Part shown: positions 13,625 through 23,512 of the stretch, piece after piece
Position numbering within the stretch: the first letter of the stretch is position 1
How the letters are laid out: the number at the start of each line of letters is the position of its first letter
DNA from: Bryobacteraceae bacterium
GTDB taxonomy: Bacteria > Acidobacteriota > Terriglobia > Bryobacterales > Bryobacteraceae
Assembly (NCBI GenBank): GCA_030039005.1
Contig: JASHQT010000340.1
Span: 1-27,515 of the forward strand
DNA length: 27,515 nt
Direction of reading: 5' to 3'
Made by a program: the position numbers and the translations under genes
Notes under the pieces: model-generated
Databases searched by the model: none
Seen by the model: only the letters and a program-made list of their open reading frames with translations
What the model was told of the DNA's origin: nothing

Positions 13625-15793
13625 ATGGCCACCAAGATTTTGCCTGGACGCCCGCACCCATTGGGTGCGACCTGGGACGGCGCTGGAACGAATTTCGCTA
13701 TTTACTCAGAACATGCCGAATGGGTGGAACTGTGCCTATTCGATCAGCGCAATGCTCCCGAAAAGGAGCGCATTCGGTTGCCGGAGCGGACCACGTACGT
13801 CTGGCACGGCTATATTCACGGACTGCAACCGGGGCAATTGTACGGATATCGCGTGCACGGTCCTTTCCAGCCCAACGACGGCCTGCGCTTCAATTCGAGC
13901 AAGTTGTTGATCGACCCGTACGCCAAGGCGCTGGCCGGGCAAGTGGAGTGGTCCGCGCCCATTTTTCCCTATCAGCCGGGGAACGGCGACGCGGATCTCT
14001 CGATGGACGAAAATGACGACGCCGCGGGCATGCAGAAGTGCGTTGTGGTAAGCCCGCACTTCGATTGGGAGGAAGACCGGCCGCTGTGCCTGCCGCTCAG
14101 CGATTCGGTCATTTACGAACTGCACGTCAAGGGCTTCACCAAGCGGCATCCGGAAATTCCCGAAGCGCTGCGCGGGACATACGCGGGCCTGGCCGCCAAG
14201 CCGTCCCTCCAATATCTCAAACGCCTGGGCGTTACAGCGGTCGAACTGATGCCGGTGCATGCGTTTCTGACCGACAAACATCTTGCCGAGAAGGGACTAA
14301 CGAATTACTGGGGCTATAACACAACGAATTTCTTCAGTCCGGATTCGCGCTATTCGAGTTCCGGCGACCGCGGCGGCCAGGTGGCGGAGTTTAAAACCAT
14401 GGTGAAGGCGCTGCACCGCGAGGGCATCGAAGTGATTCTGGACGTGGTCTACAATCACACCGCCGAGGGCAATCACATGGGGCCGATGCTGAGCTTTCGC
14501 GGCGTCGATAATGCGACCTACTATCGCCTGGTGAACGATCAGAAGCGTTACTACATGGATTACACCGGCACCGGAAACAGCTTGAACGCGCGGCATCCGC
14601 AGGTGCTGAAGCTCATCATGGACAGCCTGCGGTACTGGATCGAAGAGATGCACGTCGACGGCTTTCGCTTCGATCTGGCCTCCACGCTGGCGCGCGAACT
14701 GCACGACGTGGACCGGCTGTCGGCGTTTTTCGACATCATTCACCAGGACCCAGTCATCGGGCAAGTGAAGCTGATCGCCGAGCCGTGGGACGTGGGCGAC
14801 GGCGGCTATCAGGTGGGCAATTTTCCCGCCGGATGGGCGGAATGGAACGGGCGTTATCGCGATACGGTGCGCCGCTATTGGAAGAGCGATGACGGGCAGC
14901 TTTCTGATCTGGCGTACCGGCTCACCGGCTCGAGCGATCTATACGATCGGGACGGCCGCCGCCCTTCGGCCAGCATCAATTTCGTCACCGCGCACGACGG
15001 GTTCACACTGCACGATTTGGTGAGTTACAACGGCAAGCACAATGAAGCGAACCAGGAAGACAACAAGGACGGCTCCAACGACAACCATTCGTGGAATATG
15101 GGCGCCGAGGGGGCGACGGACGATCCGGAGATCATCCAAAAGCGCGAGCGTCAGAAACGTAATTTTCTCGCCACGCTGCTGCTATCGCAGGGCGTTCCGA
15201 TGATCCTCGGCGGCGATGAAATCAGCCGCACGCAGAATGGCAACAACAACGCCTATTGCCAGGACAACGAAAACACCTGGGTGGATTGGCAACTGGACGG
15301 CTGCAAAGTGACGCTTCTGGAATTCACGCAGAAGTTGATTCAGATCCGGCGCGATCATCCCAATCTGCATCGCCGCAAGTTTTACCAAGGTCGCGCGATC
15401 CGGGGCACCGAGGAGAAGGACATCGTGTGGCTGCGTCCGGACGGGCAGGAGATGGAAGACGAGGAATGGCACCTCGGCTGGGTGCGGTGTCTGGGCATGA
15501 TGCTCAACGGCCAAACGCTGGGCGAGGTGGACGAGACGGGGGAAGCAATTAGGGACGACAGCTTCCTGATCATGCTGAACTGCCATCACGAGCCGATCCA
15601 ATTCTATGTCCCCACGCCGCCCGATTCGGAAAAATGGGAAATCATCCTCGACACCAACGATCCGGGTTTGAGCGCGAACTCCCGCTTCACTGAATCCGGC
15701 AAGCCGGTGGAGCTGGTGCCGTTATCGTTGGTGGTGTGCCGCGAACCCACCGCGCCCGGCGTTTCGCTTCTGCTGAGCCCGGAACGCCAGTGA
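13625..15793 (+). CDS. glgX: Glycogen debranching enzyme GlgX (GH13 isoamylase type)
   Basis: This is a 722-residue cytoplasmic enzyme that hydrolyses alpha-1,6 branches of glycogen or limit dextrins. It has an N-terminal CBM48/isoamylase-N domain (about 8-125) and a GH13 barrel with the four conserved regions: DVVYNHT (273-279), GFRFDLAS with nucleophile Asp350, LIAEPWD with acid/base Glu386, and FVTAHDGF with Asp458. [17 protein letters not shown] is typical of GlgX/TreX. The frame is open from TTG 13595; ATG 13625 starts just before the conserved [12 protein letters not shown] and is preferred, though its ribosome site is weak. Its stop overlaps the treZ start as GTGA. It could equally be called TreX, given the trehalose partner. 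Confidence 0.95.
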   Translation: MATKILPGRPHPLGATWDGAGTNFAIYSEHAEWVELCLFDQRNAPEKERIRLPERTTYVWHGYIHGLQPGQLYGYRVHGPFQPNDGLRFNSSKLLIDPYAKALAGQVEWSAPIFPYQPGNGDADLSMDENDDAAGMQKCVVVSPHFDWEEDRPLCLPLSDSVIYELHVKGFTKRHPEIPEALRGTYAGLAAKPSLQYLKRLGVTAVELMPVHAFLTDKHLAEKGLTNYWGYNTTNFFSPDSRYSSSGDRGGQVAEFKTMVKALHREGIEVILDVVYNHTAEGNHMGPMLSFRGVDNATYYRLVNDQKRYYMDYTGTGNSLNARHPQVLKLIMDSLRYWIEEMHVDGFRFDLASTLARELHDVDRLSAFFDIIHQDPVIGQVKLIAEPWDVGDGGYQVGNFPAGWAEWNGRYRDTVRRYWKSDDGQLSDLAYRLTGSSDLYDRDGRRPSASINFVTAHDGFTLHDLVSYNGKHNEANQEDNKDGSNDNHSWNMGAEGATDDPEIIQKRERQKRNFLATLLLSQGVPMILGGDEISRTQNGNNNAYCQDNENTWVDWQLDGCKVTLLEFTQKLIQIRRDHPNLHRRKFYQGRAIRGTEEKDIVWLRPDGQEMEDEEWHLGWVRCLGMMLNGQTLGEVDETGEAIRDDSFLIMLNCHHEPIQFYVPTPPDSEKWEIILDTNDPGLSANSRFTESGKPVELVPLSLVVCREPTAPGVSLLLSPERQ

Positions 15794-17658
15794 AACCGGC
15801 CCGCAGACGATTTCCGGTGGGCGCGGAAATCGCGAACGAGGGAGTCCATTTTCGGGTTTGGGCGCCGGCTGCCAGGGCGCTCGACGTGGTTTTCGATGGC
15901 GGTCCGATGGTGGCGCTGGAAGCGGAGGAATCCGGATATTTTTTCGGCGGGGTGGATGGCGCGGTTGTGGGCTCGCGCTATCAGTACAGGCTAAATGGCG
16001 GCGGGTTGTGCCCCGATCCGGTGTCGCGCTTCCAGCCGGAGGGTCCGCACGGGTCTTCCGAAATCATCGACGCGACTCCATTTCCCTGGACCGATTCGAG
16101 CTGGCGCGGCGTCGCGCTGCCGCATCAGGTGATTTATGAGATGCACATCGGCACATTCACGCGCGAAGGCACATGGTTGAGCGCGATGGCGGAGCTGCCG
16201 CGTCTCGCCGAGTTGGGAGTCACGGTCTTGGAAGTAATGCCGGTGGGTGAATTCCCGGGGCGCTTCGGCTGGGGGTACGACGGCGTGCAGTGGTTTGCGC
16301 CGGCGCACATTTATGGAAGGCCCGATGATTTCCGGCGCTTCGTCGATCGCGCGCACGGGCTGGGGCTGGGCGTCATTCTGGATGTGGTTTACAACCATCT
16401 GGGGCCCGATGGCAACTACATGGGGAAATTCGCGCCACAATTTTTTTGCGCAGAAACCACGGATTGGGGCAAGGCCATCAACTTCGACGGGCGAGAGTCC
16501 GGGCCGGTGCGCGAGTTCGTCATCGCGAACGCCTGCTACTGGATCGAGGAATTCCACCTGGATGGGCTGCGCCTGGACGCGACGCAAGACATCCACGACT
16601 GCTCCGAGGATCACATCTTGCGTGCGATCGCGCGCGAAGTTCGCCGGCGCGCCGCGCCGCGGGAGGTGATTATCATCGCGGAAAACGAACCGCAAGAGAC
16701 CCAGCTGGTGCGAGCGCCGGAACAGTGCGGCTACGGACTGGATGCGTTGTGGAACGACGATTTCCATCACACCGCCATGGTGGCTCTGACGGGCCGCAAC
16801 GAAGCTTACTACACGGATTACTTGGGGACGCCACAGGAATTCATTTCATCGGCCAAGTACGGCTATCTTTACCAAGGCCAGCGCTACCAATGGCAAAAGA
16901 AGCGCCGCGGCACGCCCGGGCTGGATCTGGCGCCGGCGGCGTTCGTCAATTTCATCCAGAACCACGATCAGGTTGCCAACTCCGCTTATGGCCAGCGCTG
17001 CCACATGCTCGCTTCCCCGGGCAAACTGCGGGCTCTGACGGCGCTACTGCTGCTCGCACCGGGGACGCCAATGCTTTTTCAAGGCCAGGAGTTCGCAGCG
17101 TCCAGCCCGTTTCTTTTCTTTGCCGATCACACGCCGGAGTTGGCCCGCAAGATTCGCGAAGGCCGCGCCGAATTTCTCGCGCAGTTCCGCAGTTTGGCGA
17201 CTGAGGAGGTTCAGAAGCGCTTTGCGGATCCCGGCGATCCAGTTACTTTCGAGCGCAGCAAACTGGATTTCTGCGAACGGCAGACGCATGGCGAGATCTA
17301 CGATCTGCATTGCGACCTGTTGAAACTGCGGCGTGAGGAGCCGGTGTTTCGCGCGCAAAAGCCGCGCGGTTTGGACGGGGCGGTGCTTTCTTCCGAGGCG
17401 TTCGTATTGCGCTTTTTCGGTGATCGGGGCGACGACCGGTTGTTGTTGGTGAATCTCGGCGTGGATTTGCATCTGGATCCGGCGCCCGAGCCGCTGCTCG
17501 CGCCGCCGGAAGATCGCACGTGGATCATCTTATGGTCGAGCGAAGATCCGAAGTATGGCGGCATCGGCACACCGCCGCTCGACACGGACGAGAATTGGCG
17601 AGTCCCCGGCCATGCGGCCTTCGTATTGACGCCCAAGGTGTTAAAACCGTATGGATGA
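15790..17658 (+). CDS. treZ: Malto-oligosyltrehalose trehalohydrolase TreZ
   Basis: This is a 622-residue cytoplasmic enzyme that releases trehalose from malto-oligosyltrehalose. It has an N-terminal E-set/CBM48 domain (about 8-100: [21 protein letters not shown]) and a GH13_10 barrel with [16 protein letters not shown] (114-129), [13 protein letters not shown] (198-210), [12 protein letters not shown] with nucleophile Asp263, IIIAENEPQ with Glu298, and [13 protein letters not shown] 15790 overlaps the glgX stop as GTGA and begins right before the conserved RRFPVGAE; the open frame from 15736 lies inside glgX. The gene ends inside the start of the next gene (8-bp overlap). Its substrate is made by TreY, which is not in the window. 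Confidence 0.95.
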   Translation: MKPARRRFPVGAEIANEGVHFRVWAPAARALDVVFDGGPMVALEAEESGYFFGGVDGAVVGSRYQYRLNGGGLCPDPVSRFQPEGPHGSSEIIDATPFPWTDSSWRGVALPHQVIYEMHIGTFTREGTWLSAMAELPRLAELGVTVLEVMPVGEFPGRFGWGYDGVQWFAPAHIYGRPDDFRRFVDRAHGLGLGVILDVVYNHLGPDGNYMGKFAPQFFCAETTDWGKAINFDGRESGPVREFVIANACYWIEEFHLDGLRLDATQDIHDCSEDHILRAIAREVRRRAAPREVIIIAENEPQETQLVRAPEQCGYGLDALWNDDFHHTAMVALTGRNEAYYTDYLGTPQEFISSAKYGYLYQGQRYQWQKKRRGTPGLDLAPAAFVNFIQNHDQVANSAYGQRCHMLASPGKLRALTALLLLAPGTPMLFQGQEFAASSPFLFFADHTPELARKIREGRAEFLAQFRSLATEEVQKRFADPGDPVTFERSKLDFCERQTHGEIYDLHCDLLKLRREEPVFRAQKPRGLDGAVLSSEAFVLRFFGDRGDDRLLLVNLGVDLHLDPAPEPLLAPPEDRTWIILWSSEDPKYGGIGTPPLDTDENWRVPGHAAFVLTPKVLKPYG

Positions 17659-19720
17659 CCTGGTTATTCGAATGCCGTGGCCGGGCGACGACGGCCGATT
17701 CCCCGACCCGGGCCTCAGTTGCGAATGGCTGGTGACCAACGGCCTGGGCGGCTACGCTTCGGGCACGTTGTCCGGCGTAATCACCCGCCGCTATCACGGC
17801 TATCTGGTGGCGGCGCTTCCCGCGCCATTCGGCCGCGTGATGATGCTCAACGAATTGACCGAGCGCCTGGAACTTCCCGGGAACAAATTCGTGCAACTGG
17901 GCGGTCAGGAACGCGGGGGTGGGCCGGGGAACCTCGACGTCATGCAATACGTGAGCGAATTCAGGCTCGAATCCGGCACGCCGGTTTGGCGCTTCGAGGC
18001 CGGCGATATCGTGATCGAGAAGCGGTTAGTGCTGCCGCATGGACAAAACACAGTGTTCATCCATTATTCGCTGCTTTCGGATCAGGAGCGTGTTCGGCTG
18101 GTGCTGCGGCCGTCGATTCACTTTCGTCCGCATGAGACACCGGTCAGCGCGCCACTGGAATCCACGTATACGTTGACGGTCGGCGAGGATCGCTACGAAA
18201 TTTCCTCGGGCGCCGATATCTCACCTTTGCGGATTCTCTTTGCGGGCCAAAACGCGGCGCTGACGGTAGACCGCATGCGGATCGAGAAAGTCACTTACGT
18301 CATCGAGGAACGCCGCGGCTATCCGGCCCACGGAGATTTGTGGAGTCCGGGTTTCTTCCATGCCGATTTGAAGAAGTATTGCGATGCGACGCTGATTCTG
18401 TCTTCGCAATCCTGGGACGATATGCGGGCGCTCAGCCCGGCACTGGCGCGCCTATCGGAATCGGACCGCAAGCGGCGGTTGCTGACGCTGGCAGCAAGCA
18501 CGTTGGAAAAAAGCCTTCCCGAATTCGTAAAGGAGCACGCGACGGCAGCCGAACTAGTTTGGGCCGCCGACCAGTTCTTAATTACGCCCGCGGGACGGAC
18601 CGACGATGCCACGCGCGCTCGTGCCGTGGGCGACGAGATCCGCACGGTCATTGCCGGCTACCACTGGTTCACCGACTGGGGCCGCGACACGATGATCTCG
18701 CTTGAAGGCCTGACGCTCTCCACCGGCCGCTACGCCGAGGGCGCCTGGATTCTGCGGACGTTTTCCCATTACATTCGCGACGGCTTGATCCCAAATCTGT
18801 TTCCCGAGCGCCACACCCAAGGTCTTTACCACACCGCCGACGCGACGCTATGGTTTTTTCACGCGCTGGACCGTTACACCGAGCTCGCCGGCGACCGCTC
18901 GGTTCTCCAGATGGTGCTACCCAAGCTGCTGGATATTTTCGAATGGCACATGCGCGGCACGGCGTTCGGCATCGGTGTGGATCCTAAAGACGGACTGCTG
19001 CGGCAGGGCGCGGATGGATACGCACTCACATGGATGGATGCGAAGGTGGAGGACTGGGTGGTGACGCCGCGCCGCGGCAAAGTGGTGGAGATCAACGGGC
19101 TGTGGTACAACGCGCTGAAGCTGCTGGAAGGCTGGCTCATCGAGGAGAACGAGCGCGAAGACGCCGAGCGTGTGGCGCGGGCCGCCGAGCGGGCGCGCGA
19201 GTCCTTCAACGCGCGGTTCTGGTATGAACCTGGCAAACATTTGTTTGACGTGCTCGACGGCCCGAACGGCGACGATCCGGCCTGCCGGCCGAATCAATTA
19301 CTGGCCTTCTCGCTGAAGCATCCGGTTCTGGATGAGGCGCGGTGGGCCGACGTGCTCGAAGTGGCGTGCGCCAAGCTGGTAACTCCGGTCGGCTTGCGGT
19401 CGCTCGCGCCCGATCACAAGGATTACAAGCCCAAGTACGATGGCGACGTGCGAGCGCGCGACGCCGCCTACCATCAGGGAACGGTGTGGGCTTGGCTGAT
19501 CGGGCCGTTCATCGATGCCTGGCTCAAAGTCCACCCAGATGATTTCGATACGGCAGGAACGTTTCTGGACGGTTTTGTGCCTCACCTAAGGGAAGCCTGC
19601 GTCGGGTCGATCAGCGAGATCTTCGATGCCGAACCGCCGTTCACTCCGCGCGGCTGCGTCGCGCAAGCGTGGAGCGTCGCCGAAGTGCTGCGCTGCTGGA
19701 TCAAGTGCCGGATGCGTTAG
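17651..19720 (+). CDS. Amylo-alpha-1,6-glucosidase / glycogen debranching protein (GDE, GH133 type)
   Basis: This is a 689-residue cytoplasmic protein. An N-terminal GDE_N-type beta domain spans about residues 20-225 (SCEWLVTNGLGGYASGTLSG, RRYHGYLVA, LPHGQNTVFIHY). A C-terminal (alpha/alpha)6-like GDE_C domain spans about 290-689, with GYHWFTDWGRDTMISLEGL (336 onward), LYHTADATLWFFHAL, LTWMDAKVEDWVVTPR, VEINGLWYNALKLLE and YHQGTVWAWLIGPF. These are the active-site blocks of amylo-1,6-glucosidases. It probably trims branch-point glucose from glycogen. ATG 17651 overlaps the treZ stop (17656-17658), which fits tight coupling. Together with GlgX it gives the operon two unrelated debranching activities. 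Confidence 0.93.
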   Translation: MDDLVIRMPWPGDDGRFPDPGLSCEWLVTNGLGGYASGTLSGVITRRYHGYLVAALPAPFGRVMMLNELTERLELPGNKFVQLGGQERGGGPGNLDVMQYVSEFRLESGTPVWRFEAGDIVIEKRLVLPHGQNTVFIHYSLLSDQERVRLVLRPSIHFRPHETPVSAPLESTYTLTVGEDRYEISSGADISPLRILFAGQNAALTVDRMRIEKVTYVIEERRGYPAHGDLWSPGFFHADLKKYCDATLILSSQSWDDMRALSPALARLSESDRKRRLLTLAASTLEKSLPEFVKEHATAAELVWAADQFLITPAGRTDDATRARAVGDEIRTVIAGYHWFTDWGRDTMISLEGLTLSTGRYAEGAWILRTFSHYIRDGLIPNLFPERHTQGLYHTADATLWFFHALDRYTELAGDRSVLQMVLPKLLDIFEWHMRGTAFGIGVDPKDGLLRQGADGYALTWMDAKVEDWVVTPRRGKVVEINGLWYNALKLLEGWLIEENEREDAERVARAAERARESFNARFWYEPGKHLFDVLDGPNGDDPACRPNQLLAFSLKHPVLDEARWADVLEVACAKLVTPVGLRSLAPDHKDYKPKYDGDVRARDAAYHQGTVWAWLIGPFIDAWLKVHPDDFDTAGTFLDGFVPHLREACVGSISEIFDAEPPFTPRGCVAQAWSVAEVLRCWIKCRMR

Positions 19721-19740
19721 ACCTTTATTACGCGCGCGGC

Positions 19741-21087
19741 TCAGCCGCCCAGGAAGCCCAGATTTTGCGAGCCGAAGTTCGCGAGATTCGGAAACACGGT
19801 GGCGAGCGCGCTTGCGGGAATGCCGAACCAGGAGCAAAGCGTAGCACCGTATTGATCCACCGACGTAGTGGGAATCCATCGGCCGCGCGTATCGGTGTCG
19901 TTGGGCCCGCCCAATTCGAAGGTGGGAAATTGGCCGTAGATCTGGCCGCCTTGCACCGCGCCGCCGAGGACCAGATGATGGCTGCCCCAGGCATGATCGC
20001 TGCCATCGGTCGTAGTGGGCTGGAAGGTGCGGCTGAAATCGGATTCGGTGAACGTGGTGACGTTCTCGGCGACCCCGAGTTCCTGGGTGGCGGCATAGAA
20101 AGCGGCCAAGGCCTGGCTCAGTTGCGGATAAAGATTGTTGTGGGTTTCCAGTTCGCCGGCGTGCGTATCGAAGCCGCCGAGGGAGCAGAAAAAGATTTGC
20201 CGGCTCATCCCCAGGTAGGACTGTACCTGGATAATTTCGGCCACCTGCTGGAGTTGGGATCCCAGGCTGGTGGAGGGAAATTGCGTTTTGAGCGGCGAGG
20301 ACTTGGCCAGCGCGGCTTCGAGCGCAGCCGCATCGGCGATACTGTTAGCCGTCGTATTGTTGGCCGCCTGCACGAGGGACAGGCCATTATCGGATGTGAG
20401 CAGCGTAGTCAGCGCGTTCAAGCGAGCCTGCGAGGGCACGGAACCGTTGAAGCCTTTGAGCGTCAGCGATTCTCCGGGCGCGATGGCCACCGGCTGCGTG
20501 GTCACTCCTTGTCCTTCAAGTGCGTTGCCGGCCACCGAAAGGAACGCCGGGAAGTTTCCCGAATTGATTTTCTGCGAGGCCAGATAATCGGCCGCGCGGC
20601 CGGCCCATCCGGTGGGGCTGCTGCCCTGCGCGACGGAGGTCTGCCATTGCAACTGCTGGTCGGCATGCGAAAACAGATTCAGCGGAATCGGAGCCTGAGC
20701 GGCCTGATATTGTGCCTGTGTCAGCGGTTGGACCAGCGATCCTGTATTCGCCACCACCGCCAGCTCCTTGCTCGAGAACATGCTGGCAACTTCCACGAGC
20801 TTGCCATGAAACGCAAACGGGGCGTTCGAAACGCTGTAGACGGTGGGCGTCAGCTCGCTCGCTGAGAGCGCGAGGCTGCCGCGGATCGACGTGTAAGCTT
20901 GAAAGCTGGCGTCATCCAGCGGGATCACGGTGTTGTTCGAATCGTTACCGCCGAACAGGAATACGCAGACGAGCGCGCGATAGTTGGCGCTACTCTGCGC
21001 CATGGCCGGAAGCAGACCGAAAGGGCGCAGCGCCAGCGTTCCCACGGTAGCCGCGCTTGCCCGAATGAAACCTCGCCGTGACAGCAT
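19741..21087 (-). CDS. DUF1501 domain exported protein (Tat signal)
   Basis: This is a 448-residue protein. The N-terminus MLSRRGFIRASAATVGTLALRPFGLLPAMAQ has the twin-arginine signature S-R-R-G-F-I at residues 3-8, so it is predicted to be exported folded by Tat. The mature part has the DUF1501 marks LVCVFLFGGNDSNNTVIPLD, SHADQQLQWQT, FFCSLGGFDTHAGE and TFTESDFSRTFQPTTTDGSDHAWGSHHLVLGGAV. The DUF1501 fold resembles the sulfatase/alkaline-phosphatase group, but no activity is established. The ribosome site GGAG overlaps the upstream stop TAG. It lies 11 bp downstream of the DUF1800 gene, its usual partner. It converges on the GDE gene with only 20 bp between them and no visible terminator. 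Confidence 0.93.
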   Translation of the reverse strand: MLSRRGFIRASAATVGTLALRPFGLLPAMAQSSANYRALVCVFLFGGNDSNNTVIPLDDASFQAYTSIRGSLALSASELTPTVYSVSNAPFAFHGKLVEVASMFSSKELAVVANTGSLVQPLTQAQYQAAQAPIPLNLFSHADQQLQWQTSVAQGSSPTGWAGRAADYLASQKINSGNFPAFLSVAGNALEGQGVTTQPVAIAPGESLTLKGFNGSVPSQARLNALTTLLTSDNGLSLVQAANNTTANSIADAAALEAALAKSSPLKTQFPSTSLGSQLQQVAEIIQVQSYLGMSRQIFFCSLGGFDTHAGELETHNNLYPQLSQALAAFYAATQELGVAENVTTFTESDFSRTFQPTTTDGSDHAWGSHHLVLGGAVQGGQIYGQFPTFELGGPNDTDTRGRWIPTTSVDQYGATLCSWFGIPASALATVFPNLANFGSQNLGFLGG

Positions 21088-21098
21088 TTCCAGTTCTC

Positions 21099-22661
21099 CT
21101 AATGAATGACTTGATACTCGTTCGACGTCAAGACCGTGTACAGCGCGACTTGCGCTTTCGCCGTGGGCGTGGACGCGGCATCGATGGCCGCGGTGGCCGC
21201 TTGTTGGAGAGCGGTGGACATCGCGCCGTGCAGAAAGATCGAGCCGATGTAGTTGAGCAGCGAGCTCGCGTTGCCCGCCTGCTGGACAAAGGGCGTGAGA
21301 TCCACCGTGGTTCCCTTGTCAAGTGTGCCGTACAGGGTTGCGGATACGATGTCGTCGCGACTAGCCGCGGTCTGCGTCGTGTAGATCTGAAATTCCGGTC
21401 CTAGGAATCCGCCGGGAATGCGGTAGAGCGGAGAAAAATAGCTGAACACGCTCGGCGCGTTGAACAGATCCTCGCTCAACAAAGATGTGTCGTAATAAAT
21501 CGCGCTATTCGCTGTCAACGTCGCGTTCAGCCCGCGCAGCAAATTGGGCAGGAAGAGAACCGGCTCCCGCAGATGGCCGAATGTGGAACTCGCCCAGGCA
21601 GGAGCGTCGTCGCCGGCGCGCGCCTCCGGATCGGTGAGGATCGCGGTAATTACTGCCTGAAGATTGCCGATGGTGCCCGTCCCATCGTTCTCGAACACGC
21701 TGGCCACTCGCGCGACGTACTGCGGGCTGGGATTGCTGGTCACCAGGTGCTGGATCAACTGCATGGCAACGAACGGGGCCATGGACGGCTGCGCCATCAG
21801 GGCATCGAGCAGCGAATCCAGATCCTGTTCCGCGGTCTGGCCGGCGGGGATGGTGACGCCGCCAAAGATGGCCTTCGCCGTGGTGTCGTGCTCAGCTTCC
21901 ACTGCGTACATCTGGCCGAAGAAATATTGGGGATTATTGATCTTCGCGGTCACACCGGGCGCGGTGGGATAGGTCCAACCCGTGAGCACCTTGGCCATGT
22001 TAGTCACCACCGCCTGATCGTACGTCGGAACCGGCTTGCCGTTTTGGTCGAGCACCGGCGTGCCGTTCGGATTCAATTCCGTCAGCCCCAGCGTGAATAA
22101 CTGCATCACCTCGCGGGCGTAATTCTCGTTCGCCGACGTGTCTTTCGCCGGATTGGCCTTGTTGTTGTTCGCCATGTTCAGGTAGCGGCCCATGGCGGGA
22201 CTCAGGGTGAGGTCGTGAATCAGAGTGCGGTAGTTTCCAAAAGCGTCGTCGCGGAAAATTCTCCAATACGGCGGAAACGCGTAGGCAATGGGAAGGCCGG
22301 TGAACGAGACCACCCAAATCTGGCTGAGCGCGAACGCCACGCGCTGCCGCAGTTGATCCTGTCCGGTGACCGTGTTCTCAAAAAACGCGGCTTGCACGGG
22401 ATGGATGTCGCGGTTGGGCTGGCCGGAAGAGGCATCGATCGGCTGATCGGGAATATTGGATGTGTTCAGCGCGAATTGGGCGGCCAGCCAACTGTTGATC
22501 CCCATCTGTTGGAGCTGCGCGATGGATGCCGGCGTGGGGCCCCAGGTCGCCTGATCGAGGAAACGCGCGGCCGCACTCGCTGTCATCTGTGTCGTGCCTT
22601 GCGCGCAGATGGGGACCGTTGCGCATGCGGCCAGCAGACAAGCCCTCCACGAGATTCGCAT
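21099..22661 (-). CDS. DUF1800 domain exported protein
   Basis: This is a 520-residue protein with a signal peptide (MRISWRACLLAACATVPICAQ). DUF1800 marks run through the chain: AARFLDQATWGPTPASIAQLQQMGINSWLAAQF, HPVQAAFFENTVTGQDQLRQRVAFALSQIWVVS, DLTLSPAMGRYLNMANN, NENYAREVMQLFTLGL, MAKVLTGWTY, FVAMQLIQHLVTSNPSP and a C-terminal LTSNEYQVIH. Function is unknown; the family is widespread in Acidobacteriota and Planctomycetota and nearly always sits with DUF1501. An excellent ribosome site, GGAGGTAA (22666-22673), sets the start. It is probably the first gene of a two-gene transcript. Confidence 0.94.
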   Translation of the reverse strand: MRISWRACLLAACATVPICAQGTTQMTASAAARFLDQATWGPTPASIAQLQQMGINSWLAAQFALNTSNIPDQPIDASSGQPNRDIHPVQAAFFENTVTGQDQLRQRVAFALSQIWVVSFTGLPIAYAFPPYWRIFRDDAFGNYRTLIHDLTLSPAMGRYLNMANNNKANPAKDTSANENYAREVMQLFTLGLTELNPNGTPVLDQNGKPVPTYDQAVVTNMAKVLTGWTYPTAPGVTAKINNPQYFFGQMYAVEAEHDTTAKAIFGGVTIPAGQTAEQDLDSLLDALMAQPSMAPFVAMQLIQHLVTSNPSPQYVARVASVFENDGTGTIGNLQAVITAILTDPEARAGDDAPAWASSTFGHLREPVLFLPNLLRGLNATLTANSAIYYDTSLLSEDLFNAPSVFSYFSPLYRIPGGFLGPEFQIYTTQTAASRDDIVSATLYGTLDKGTTVDLTPFVQQAGNASSLLNYIGSIFLHGAMSTALQQAATAAIDAASTPTAKAQVALYTVLTSNEYQVIH

Positions 22662-22665
22662 CCGG

Positions 22666-22673
22666 TTACCTCC
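22666..22673 (-). promoter_or_regulatory. Strong ribosome binding site of the DUF1800 gene
   Basis: Read on the minus strand this is GGAGGTAA four bases before ATG 22661, the best Shine-Dalgarno match in the window. It suggests higher translation of this gene than of its neighbours, many of which have weak sites. Confidence 0.75.
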
Positions 22674-22759
22674 GTTCGACTCTATCTCCTACCAACACAC
22701 GTATCGCTCGGAAGTGTCGCAAATTTTGCTGCGGTGTTTCGCTTAGTGGTGGCCTACGA

Positions 22760-23512
22760 TCAACGCCGGATCACCCGGAAGCGGAACGAATAGCCGAAGC
22801 CGACAAAGTGGTCCACGGCGGCGCGAGAGAGTCCCACGCCCACGTGCATGTCGAGCTGCTGATTCGGCGTGGGACGAAACGCGGCGCCGATGTGCAGCAG
22901 GTGGCTGGGGCCTCCCCGCTCCGGAAAATCGCCTGCGTATTCGACGAACGCGTCGGCCGTTTTGGTCAACTGGCGATCGATCAGGAACGTGGTCTCGCCG
23001 GTCACGTTTCGCCGGCCATCTTGCGCCAATCCATAAACGGAAAACATGCCTGCCGCGGTCCAGTTGGAAGACAGCGCCCGCGACCAGGGAAGCTGCACGG
23101 AAGGATCGTAGCGGCCGCTCGAAATTCCCCGCGCGCCGGTGGGCATGCTGAGTGACAGGATCAGGGAAACGTCGAAGCCCGCGACCGGTCCCAACTGCTG
23201 CTTCATTCCCGCGCCCAAGTCCCCGAAACCAGAGGGCGCGCTGGATTGAAAGGAAGCGTAATAGTCGGGTACGAAGAGGCGCAATTCGGTTTTCGAGAGC
23301 AAGCCGAAGCGCACTTCGGTCTCCGGACCATCCAAGGTTTCGTCCCCCTGGCTCACACTGTAGAGAAACCCATTTTCAAATTGCAGAGTGCCGGCGGGAA
23401 CCACGACGCTCGACTCGGTCACGGCGGGCCGGTCCGTTGAGATCGGCGAATCATCAGCGCGCGCCGCTGCCGCGAAAATCATCAACATTGCGACCGCGAG
23501 CAATCGGGCCAT
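22760..23512 (-). CDS. Outer-membrane transporter-like beta-barrel protein (Phenol_MetA_deg type)
   Basis: This is a 250-residue protein with signal peptide MARLLAVAMLMIFAAAARA. The mature start DDSPISTDRPAVTESSVVVPAGTLQFENGFLYS matches the 'transporter' outer-membrane family (Phenol_MetA_deg). Alternating amphipathic strands follow (ETEVRFGLLSKTELRLFVPDYYASF, GFGDLGAGMKQQL, SLILSLSMPTGARG, FVGFGYSFRFRV). It is predicted to be a beta barrel; whether it transports anything is not known. ATG 23512 overlaps the kdpA stop as TAATG, so it is coupled to kdpA. The longer open frame to 23947 lies inside kdpA and is not used. Confidence 0.85.
   Translation of the reverse strand: MARLLAVAMLMIFAAAARADDSPISTDRPAVTESSVVVPAGTLQFENGFLYSVSQGDETLDGPETEVRFGLLSKTELRLFVPDYYASFQSSAPSGFGDLGAGMKQQLGPVAGFDVSLILSLSMPTGARGISSGRYDPSVQLPWSRALSSNWTAAGMFSVYGLAQDGRRNVTGETTFLIDRQLTKTADAFVEYAGDFPERGGPSHLLHIGAAFRPTPNQQLDMHVGVGLSRAAVDHFVGFGYSFRFRVIRR

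Noticed and set aside
19721..19740. Terminator between the convergent GDE and DUF1501 genes
   Set aside because: The 20-bp gap has no stem-loop with a T-run.
19669..20865. A 398-codon plus-strand frame opposite the DUF1501 gene
   Set aside because: The DUF1501 frame has a Tat signal and family motifs; this one has none.
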